DNA of 40,285 nt from an uncultured Eubacteriales bacterium (GTDB taxonomy: Bacteria > Bacillota > Clostridia > Lachnospirales > Lachnospiraceae), in contig UQCD01000020.1 in NCBI GenBank assembly GCA_900539455.1, positions 1 through 40,285 on the forward strand, written 5' to 3'. This document shows, in pieces, positions 34,548 to 40,285 of the stretch. Positions within the stretch are counted from its first letter, which is position 1. The number at the start of each line of letters is the position of its first letter. Below the pieces are notes generated by a model. The model was given only the letters and a program-made list of their open reading frames with translations. It had not been told where the DNA came from and ran no database searches. The position numbers were made by a program, and so were the translations under genes.

Positions 34548-34703
34548 ATGAAAGTAGCAAAAAAATTAAACGAAAAAGTAATGAAAGGTGCAAATTCTAT
34601 TGCGAAAAAAATGGTAGAAAAAAATGCTAATTCGTCATGTATTTGGTTAGCATATCAACCGGAGTTACCTAAGGAAGCTGAAAAATTTAAAAAAGTTCAG
34701 TAA
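34548..34703 (+). CDS. agrD: AgrD-type cyclic lactone autoinducer precursor
   Basis: 51 residues; AGGAGG (34534-34539) lies eight bases before the ATG. An amphipathic Lys-rich N-terminal helix (KKLNEKVMKGANSIAKKM) is followed by NANSSCIWLAY, then QPELPKEAEKF. This is the AgrD layout: leader helix, short core with one cysteine, acidic tail beginning with QPE-x-P. By alignment with the Clostridium perfringens peptide (CLWFT before HQPEEP), the predicted ring is CIWLA closed as a thiolactone through C31, cut before Y36. AgrB would process and export it; no agrB, agrC or agrA is in the window. It lies directly behind operator copy 2. Cleavage points are inference. Confidence 0.85.
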   Translation: MKVAKKLNEKVMKGANSIAKKMVEKNANSSCIWLAYQPELPKEAEKFKKVQ

Positions 34704-34740
34704 TGGTATTGAGGAGTCAAAAATAAAGGTAAGAAATGTG

Positions 34741-36120
34741 GTTGTAAATACATAAACAATAGGTAGGAAGTATTTAATAGGGAAAAGTATAGGTAGGAGA
34801 TAAGGGGATAACACAAAAATTGAAAAGTAATAACTATAACTACAAGATAAGAGGTATCAATTAGGAAAGAAGAATAATTGATATTGTAAGGAAAAATAAG
34901 AAAAAAATGGAATTAATATATATGATTGATAAATAGCGTGGAGTGTAGAGTAGGAGATAAAAGAGAAGATAAAGTAATGAGTAAGAGGATGAGAAGTGCA
35001 GAGTAAGGGATAAAGGAAATGGTAGGTGTGGGGTATGAAGTAGGGAATAAGAAGAAGTATAGATTAATGAAAAAGTAATTAAAAATAGTGTAATAAAGTA
35101 AGGTGTAGAAGTGATAAATAAAGAATATAAGGCAGGGGAAGTAGCAGATTAGGAAATATGGTGTGAAGTAAGTAATAAAAATAAGGGAAAAATATAAAGT
35201 ACTAATTAAGGAGCAAAAAGGGATTAGAAAATAGAGTAAAGAATATAAATAAGAAATATGAAGTAAATGGAATAGGGTAAAAGGGTTTGATAATGTACTA
35301 AAATCGGGGAGAAATAGGTTAGGGGGTAGGGAGTGTAAAGTATAGGACAGAAGGAATGGAGTAAGGGGATAAGGCTATTGAAAAATAGAATTAGATAACT
35401 GGATTATATATGTTGATAGGTGTAAGTAGTAAAAGCAGGGAGTATAAAGTATATGACAGAAGGAATAGAGCAAGAGAGTATGAAGAATCGGAGTACATAT
35501 TGTATAAGGTGTCAAATAAAGAAAGAGGATAGTATAAAAGTATTTGCAAGATGAAATTAAAAGACTAGGTTATATATTGGTAGTTAGAAATAGATTGTAA
35601 GGGTAGGAAAAAACTAGTTAGAAAGAGGCAAGGAATAAAAGAAAGAAGGGGATAGGTTATAAAATAGAAAGTATTGAATAAATGATAAAAGGAAATAAAA
35701 TAAGGCGTATAAAATCTAGCAATAAAATGAGGCAAAAAAATAGAGATGTATTATTGATAGGCAGAAGTGGTAAATACAAAGTATAAAGCAAGATAATGGC
35801 AGTTTAGATAATCTGGAATATAGCTTAGGAAAATAAAAAGGGCTTATAAGATGGGGTACAAAATAAAAATGGAAGCATGTAAATAATAAATTAAGGAAAA
35901 GAACAGATTATAAGGGAGGGAGTATAAATCAAAATTTAAGCAGGTAAAAAGTAGTATATAAAATTGAAGGTTAAGATTGTAGAAGTAATTAGGTAATAAG
36001 AGATAAGGAGAAGGTACAAAAAAACTTCAATATACATAATAGGAATTGAGGTGTAAAAAGGTATAGAGAATATTGGTTATAGTTTGATATTATTTAGATA
36101 ACATAAGGCAAACGGGTAAA
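34741..36120 (+). other. Gene-free, C-depleted purine-rich tract with diverged repeats
   Basis: Hand count gives about 52 C in these 1,380 nt (about 4 percent), several 60-nt lines have none, while G is 20-43 percent in lines counted. Stops occur densely in all + frames and no ORF of 60 codons exists on either strand. Diverged repeats are visible: GGGAGTGTAAAGTATAGGAC (35339-35358) and GGGAGTATAAAGTATATGAC (35438-35457), both followed by AGAAGGAAT. TTGATAGG-type units with downstream GTATAAAG strings occur near 34925, 35412 and 35753. Many AGGAG and ATAAGG strings occur without following ORFs. With so few C, a + strand transcript could hardly fold. Function unknown. Confidence 0.75.
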
Positions 36121-36504
36121 ATTATGAATGGATTTAAAAATTATTAATTCAATTAGTTTAACGAAAGTAGAAAATATATTTATATAGGGTATATACATAA
36201 GAAATAGAAAAAGTATTTATTGAGCGTGTATTTAGTAAATAATTATTGCGATGTATATATAATATGTAAGTATTATATGGACGAAAAGTTAATGATTAAT
36301 AATATAAAGACCTGAGCAAGTCGATAAAAGGCTTATTTTTCATAAAGAGGTGTAAGGAATAGAAGGCTTATTTTAAGTGTGATGTTTTATTATAAAGTGA
36401 GAGTAGGGATTGAAACTGCATTTTTGTAACTATTCTATTGTATGAAAATATGTGTAAAATGTGATAATATAGAATATAAAACAAAAGGAGAAAGAACGAT
36501 AATT
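36121..36504 (+). other. AT-rich gene-free leader of the PIN-like gene
   Basis: Base composition returns to ordinary AT-rich. AAGGCTTATTTT occurs twice (36327-36338 and 36373-36384, the first followed by TTCATAAAGAGG). A single AGTAGGGATTGAAAC string is present. No RNA family, terminator or gene recognised. Confidence 0.4.
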
Positions 36505-37527
36505 ATGAAACCTTTTTATTTAGTTGATTTTGAAAATGTTCACAACGAAGGTATTGTAGATATTGACAAATTATCAAAAGAAGAATATGTACATATTTTT
36601 TCTACTGTAAATGCGTTAAATATTAGAAATGATATATTTTGGATTAATGTAGATATAAAATCCCACTTGGTTCCGATTAGAAAACAATCGTTGGATATGC
36701 ACTTAGTATCATATTTGGGATATTTAATTGGAATATATGGAAAAGATTGTACATATGTGATTGTGAGTAAAGATAAGGATTATGACAATGTTATAAATTT
36801 CTGGAAGCAGGAAGGATATATTAATAGTTTTCGAACAACATCAATTCAAGTTAAGGATAAAACACAGGCGAATTCAATGTTAAAAACCAAAGCATTTTCA
36901 GATATGCAGAGGCTTCAGGTATTGACAAATAAGCAGAATGAAGGTAAAACTTCAGCAATAATACCTAATGCAAATAATGAAGGGGTTGAAGAAACTAAGT
37001 GCCAATTATCAGAAAATGAAAGAAACAGTTTGAGTTTATTTGTTCAACACAGCCTAGTTAATAGTGGATATTCAAAAATTGATACGAATAAAATTTGTAA
37101 ATGTGTTATCATTCATTATAATGACAATAAAATGTTAAATAATATTCATAATAATCTAAGACAGGAATATGATGATTATGCAAAAATATATAAAGATGTT
37201 AAAAATATTATTAAACAGTTTAACAAGATAAATGGCAGTAGGATAGAAAGTAGTGTGGAAGAAAGTAAAACGATACAAAATGAAAAATTGTTGACCCAAA
37301 AAGATAAAATGTCAAGAAGAGAAGCTCAAATTAGGTCATTTTTTGGACAACATTTCAAGAAAAAGATATATACAGATAAGAAAGAAAAAATAATAGATAT
37401 TCTTATTAGTGCAAAAACAAAGACGCAGGTTAATAATGAACTTTTGAAAATATATTCAGATAGTAATGTAGTAAAACATATTTATAAAGAGTTGAAACCT
37501 TTGATTAAGGAATTACCAGGGAAATAG
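36505..37527 (+). CDS. PIN/NYN-like nuclease-domain protein with two C-terminal helical repeats
   Basis: 340 residues. The ATG at 36505 is chosen because the domain starts there and AAAGGAG is 15 bases upstream; an in-frame ATG at 36442 lacks a site. Residues 1-115 look like a PIN/NYN-type RNase fold: FYLVDFENVHNEGI (D8, E10), HLVSYLGYLIGIYG, YVIVSKDKDYDNVINFW (D90, D92, D94), all expected metal-binding acids being present. A Lys/Asn-rich linker follows, then two similar ~65-residue helical modules (174-240 and 275-338), both of the form F-QH ... IYK-x-x-K-x-I-K. Predicted cytoplasmic RNase, target unknown. It stands alone after the C-poor tract and might act on its transcript (inference). 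Confidence 0.7.
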   Translation: MKPFYLVDFENVHNEGIVDIDKLSKEEYVHIFSTVNALNIRNDIFWINVDIKSHLVPIRKQSLDMHLVSYLGYLIGIYGKDCTYVIVSKDKDYDNVINFWKQEGYINSFRTTSIQVKDKTQANSMLKTKAFSDMQRLQVLTNKQNEGKTSAIIPNANNEGVEETKCQLSENERNSLSLFVQHSLVNSGYSKIDTNKICKCVIIHYNDNKMLNNIHNNLRQEYDDYAKIYKDVKNIIKQFNKINGSRIESSVEESKTIQNEKLLTQKDKMSRREAQIRSFFGQHFKKKIYTDKKEKIIDILISAKTKTQVNNELLKIYSDSNVVKHIYKELKPLIKELPGK

Positions 37528-37562
37528 AGGTATAATTAAAATACAATAGATTGGAGTTTTGC

Positions 37563-38036
37563 ATGGATTACGAGATAAGAAAACTAAAGAAAAATGAAGT
37601 AAAAGTATTAGACATATTTCTATACGAAGCGATTTTTGTGCCAGAAGGAGCTGTAAAGCCCCCAAAGGAAATAATAAATACTCCAGAACTACAGGTGTAT
37701 GTTAAGAATTTTGGTAAACAAAAAGGAGATATATGCTATGCCGCTGAAACTGAAGGCGATATAATAGGGGCTGTATGGACGCGTGTAATGAAGGACTATG
37801 GGCATATTGATGATAATACACCATCACTTGCAATTTCGATTTTTAAGGATTATCGACATTATGGTATAGGAACAGTATTAATGAAACAAATACTTTTTGA
37901 ATTAAAAGAACAAGGTTATAAACAGGTATCCTTGTCTGTACAGAAAATGAATTATGCAGTTGATATGTATAAAAATGTAGGATTTAAAATTGTTAATGAA
38001 AATCAAGAAGAATATATTATGTTATGTAGACTTTAG
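37563..38036 (+). CDS. GNAT-family N-acetyltransferase
   Basis: 157 residues; the ATG at 37563 lies six bases after TTGGAG, which itself has been read as a TTG start. Acetyl-CoA-binding motif A is SLAISIFKDYRHYGIGTVLMKQIL (R-x-x-G-x-G) and motif B is VSLSVQKMNYAVDMYKNVGFKIV. The family acetylates amino groups of small molecules or proteins; the substrate is not evident. It follows the PIN-like gene by 35 nt on the same strand and ends at a strong terminator. Confidence 0.85.
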   Translation: MDYEIRKLKKNEVKVLDIFLYEAIFVPEGAVKPPKEIINTPELQVYVKNFGKQKGDICYAAETEGDIIGAVWTRVMKDYGHIDDNTPSLAISIFKDYRHYGIGTVLMKQILFELKEQGYKQVSLSVQKMNYAVDMYKNVGFKIVNENQEEYIMLCRL

Positions 38037-38069
38037 CAAATAAAACAATATTTTATGTGAATGAATGTA

Positions 38070-38117
38070 AAAGACTAATCAGTACAACTTAAAAAGTAAT
38101 ACTGAGTGGTCTTTTTT
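38070..38117 (+). terminator. Terminator after the GNAT gene
   Basis: A 15-bp stem with one mismatch (from AAAGAC at 38070 to GTCTTT) followed by six T (38112-38117). Related to the terminator at 33186-33230; both stand before a tandem operator copy. Confidence 0.8.
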
Positions 38118-38190
38118 GTTTAGGAAAAAGTCTAAATTTGAGATACAATAGGTGGATTTAAAAATACATATGGTAGTCAAAAATCGCCAT

Positions 38191-38263
38191 TTTATGCAAA
38201 TTTGGGACATAAAACTGCAAATTTGGGACATTGCCCCTCAAAATGTAATTGGTGGGGTAAAAT
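38191..38263 (+). promoter_or_regulatory. Tandem 21-bp operator copy 3 with promoter
   Basis: CAAATTTGGGACAT at 38197-38210 and 38218-38231, 21-bp period. -10 TAAAAT (38258-38263) begins exactly 26 nt after the second repeat. 55 bp (38191-38245) identical to operator copy 2 in front of agrD, after which the sequences diverge apart from the -10. Confidence 0.75.
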
Positions 38264-38312
38264 ATTTTTTATAAAAATATTTTATGTTTTTGGGGAAAAG
38301 GAATGGAGATAG

Positions 38313-38426
38313 ATGAAAACTGAAAATGAGGTAGGTAGTCTTAATAAAGAATTATTAATTAAAAACATAAGGGTTGCAAGAAGCTCTAAGCTCTACCTTT
38401 TTAGAACGGTTACGTTCAAACATTGA
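38313..38426 (+). pseudogene. Start of an operator-controlled gene cut off by an IS remnant
   Basis: GGAGA (38304-38308) and an ATG give MKTENEVGSLNKELLIKNIR. From about 38371 the sequence is that of a transposase on the other strand, and the frame closes at 38424-38426. Only about 19-20 native codons remain, too few for identification. It is the third unit behind the 21-bp tandem operator. Confidence 0.55.
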
Positions 38427-38795
38427 ATCGTCTATAATAAGAACATTGGCACGGTCTTCCGAATCCAGTGGAAGAATAGCGTTGTTTATGATTCTGGATG
38501 CAATGATTGTAGTAAAACGCATCCAGTTAATTTGAACCATCTTAATGAAACGATACACGGTATCTTTTGCAAAATTAGGTGTGTTTTTTCCTGTAAGCAG
38601 ACTCATATACATACTTCTGTTGGAGAAAATCAGCAGAAACATGTATTGAAAAATCTCCGTTACCGGAGTGCCTTTCCTTTTATAGGCATTGGCAGTTTTC
38701 AAGGCTGAGGAAATATGAAACCTTGTAAAAAATCGTTTGATAGATTTAGAAATATGCTTATTATTTTGAGTCGCTTGTGTTATACTTTTATTCAT
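38355..38795 (-). pseudogene. IS4-like transposase, 3'-truncated
   Basis: The start is the ATG at 38795 (GGAGG eight bases upstream): MNKSITQATQNNKHISKSIK, then FHISSALKTANAYKRKG and IFQYMFLLIFSNRSMYMSLL, ending with the first catalytic aspartate region ANVLIIDDSMFERNRSKKVEL. The text changes right after VEL (near 38395) to unrelated sequence, so the remaining catalytic D and E and the left IS end are gone. About 135 of an expected 400-plus residues remain. The break shows a duplicated AGAGCTT. An inactive IS remnant joining two DNA segments. Confidence 0.8.
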
Positions 38796-38922
38796 AGCAT
38801 GAGCCTCCGGTTTGTAATTGTTTTTTGGCAACTCAATTATATCAAAACTATTGGTTTCATACTATTTTTATGCCAGTTATTATAGGCACATTTTAATGTG
38901 CGAAGTTTGAGTTATTATAATA

Positions 38923-39246
38923 ATGGTACAGATTACCAGGTTACAAAGGACTGCACGCGTGATCCCGGACAAGGATTTTGTGGGAAGATATGGCGGCGAT
39001 GAGTTCATGGCTGTGATTTATCATACAGGCAAAACGGAGATTGAGGAACTGTTACAAAGTTTATGCAGAGAAAAAGACAGATTAAATAGTAATGAAACTC
39101 AAATTCCAATCGACTATGCATGCGGATGGGCAATTTCAACTGATGAAGGAACCTACACGCTGCAGATGTTACTGGATAAGGCAGATTCTGATATGTATGA
39201 AAATAAACAACTATGCAAGAAGCGTAATTTAGGTTCACGTCAATAA
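38923..39246 (+). pseudogene. GGDEF-domain (diguanylate cyclase) remnant
   Basis: The frame encodes RVIPDKDFVGRYGGDEFMAVIY, then CGWAISTDEGTYTLQMLLDKADSDMYENKQ, the C-terminal half of a GGDEF domain with the catalytic GGDEF loop intact and the usual ADSDMYENK end. The N-terminal ~70 residues of the domain and any sensor part are missing next to the IS remnant. The ATG at 38923 has no binding site and its first residues look foreign, so it is not expected to be expressed as an enzyme. Codons are richer in G/C than in the low-GC genes to the left. Confidence 0.75.
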
Positions 39247-39457
39247 ACTAAAAATAGAATAAAAATCAACATTGTGAAAAGTGTTCATCCAGGAGACAGA
39301 ATTTAGATTAATTTTCACCAGTTTCTAGCAATAGAACCACTAATATTTAGTAGAAAATAATTTAATACTTTTTAATAGATTTTTCCAATAAAGTATGCTA
39401 TATTATGTCTGTTTATGGATAAATAAATTTGAATTTTCAAAGGAAAGGAAAACTATC

Positions 39458-40285
39458 ATGGAAAAGATCAAAAAGCGTATAACTAACTTAAAGGTTGCAG
39501 GAAAATTAAAAGTATATCGAATGACAGTGCTTGTTATGACATTATTTTTAGTGTTGGTGGCACTGATCTCGACATTAGTGATCCGTTCAAATATAGAGAA
39601 GATCACGGAGGTTTGGTCTCCGTCATTGGAATATCTGCAGGATTTAGAAACAATGACTGCGAAATACAGAATCAAACAGTATCAGCATTTGGTAGAATCA
39701 GATGCAGCAATCATGAACTCCTGCGAAGAAGAAATCCAGAAGCTGGAGAGTCAGATTCAGGATACAGGTGTGAATCTGGATGCGATCATCACTACAGACA
39801 GTGATGCTCAAAAAGGACAGGACGATTACGAAGTAGCAAGCGTTGCATGGGAAAAATACAGAGATGCTTCGGATGAAATCCTGCAGTTGAGCCGTGAGGG
39901 TAAACAGCAGGAAGCATCGAAACTGATGACCGGAGAGGTGTATGAAGACTATAAGTCATTTGCTGAGAAATTAACTATATTGCGTGACGAGTTCCAGACA
40001 GAATTAGACCGGGCAAAGACCATGGCTAATGTATGCACTGTAATCATATTTATTGTGATCGTGGTAGCGGGTCTTGCGATTGCTGTAGTGACGACACTGA
40101 TCGGAAGGATCATTACCAATTCCATTACCGAGCCGGTAGAACAGATAGATGCAGCAGTTGCCAGCCTGCGTAGGGGCGAACTGTCTAATGTAGAAATGCT
40201 TACCTATGAGTCTGAGGATGAGCTTGGCGATACCATCAGGAATCTGAAAGAAGCCATGGGTATTCTGGCAGATTATGTCAGCGAG
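39458..40285 (+). CDS. Methyl-accepting chemotaxis protein, 3' end outside the window
   Basis: 276 codons without a stop, running off the right edge. AGGAAAGG lies ten bases before the ATG. Layout: basic start, TM1 (about 22-43), an extracytoplasmic all-helical 4HB_MCP-like sensor (44-190; WSPSLEYLQDLETMTAKYRIK), TM2 (191-214), then a HAMP domain (ITEPVEQIDAAVASLRRGEL, DELGDTIRNLKEAM). The cytoplasmic signalling hairpin must follow outside. Classical transmembrane chemoreceptor, ligand unknown. Codon use (many ATC, CTG, GAC, CGG) differs from the rest. The 211-nt gap upstream has an extended -10, TGCTATATT (39396-39404), and nothing else clear. Confidence 0.9.
   Translation, partial: MEKIKKRITNLKVAGKLKVYRMTVLVMTLFLVLVALISTLVIRSNIEKITEVWSPSLEYLQDLETMTAKYRIKQYQHLVESDAAIMNSCEEEIQKLESQIQDTGVNLDAIITTDSDAQKGQDDYEVASVAWEKYRDASDEILQLSREGKQQEASKLMTGEVYEDYKSFAEKLTILRDEFQTELDRAKTMANVCTVIIFIVIVVAGLAIAVVTTLIGRIITNSITEPVEQIDAAVASLRRGELSNVEMLTYESEDELGDTIRNLKEAMGILADYVSE

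Noticed and set aside
34436..34630. ORF starting at ATG 34436 with a 7-residue peptide repeat (QIWDIKL, QIWDI)
   Set aside because: The peptide repeat is only the translation of the 21-bp operator repeat. There is no ribosome binding site, the frames at the three operator copies diverge and end at different points, and the ORF overlaps agrD in another frame.
36402..36420. AGTAGGGATTGAAAC, resembling the 3' end of some CRISPR repeats
   Set aside because: It occurs once; no second copy at spacer distance, no array, no cas genes in the window.
39613..39804. 63-codon ORF inside the right-hand chemoreceptor
   Set aside because: Out-of-frame shadow; the continuous 276-codon chemoreceptor frame explains the region.

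Overview
The window looks like chromosomal DNA of a low-GC anaerobic Clostridia, most likely a Lachnospiraceae-type gut bacterium. This rests on AT-rich codon use, strong AGGAGG-type ribosome binding sites, rubrerythrin, a FeoA-FeoB fusion, an AgrD-type peptide, a large Ig-repeat surface protein and the absence of aerobic respiration genes. The taxon is inference; no rRNA or tRNA gene was found.

Left and middle (1-32160) are ordinary core/accessory genes. They comprise the 3' part of a giant Ig-like surface protein; a PfkB kinase and FeoAB iron importer; a divergent LysR / cytidylate-kinase-like / MATE group; a MetE-like methyltransferase; and a DUF454-YgbA-ABC-ABC operon behind an extended -10 promoter with a TTAG-N6-CTAA palindrome. 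A copper operon (small HMA protein, CopA) sits behind a textbook CsoR-type operator. A nitrilase-family hydrolase and PlsY follow. A P-type cation ATPase has a leader carrying a yybP-ykoY (Mn2+) riboswitch, an overlapping terminator and a second strongly folded RNA block. Then come a chemoreceptor, an MGDG/UgtP-like glycosyltransferase, a zinc-ribbon membrane protein, rubrerythrin, DUF1284 and a second MATE exporter. Metal homeostasis (Fe, Cu, Mn/Ca) is the theme of this part.

From 32160 on the window becomes a patchwork. Two decayed genes (macro-domain hydrolase, flavodoxin-like reductase) are followed by the most interesting part, 33186-38370. It contains three copies of a 21-bp-period tandem operator, each exactly 26 nt upstream of a -10 box. 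They drive (i) a two-gene unit of a 2-TM protein plus a proline-rich 49-residue microprotein, (ii) an orphan AgrD-type cyclic-peptide precursor, and (iii) a gene now cut off by an insertion-sequence remnant. The arrangement fits a quorum-sensing regulon whose agrB/agrC/agrA genes are not in the window. Between agrD and a PIN/NYN-like nuclease gene lies about 1.4 kb of gene-free DNA that is almost without C on the + strand (about 4 percent by hand count) and carries diverged repeats.

The right end (38370-40285) is an IS4-like transposase remnant, a GGDEF-domain remnant and the start of a chemoreceptor. The last two are richer in GC-ending codons than the rest, so the IS remnant marks a junction between DNA of different origin.
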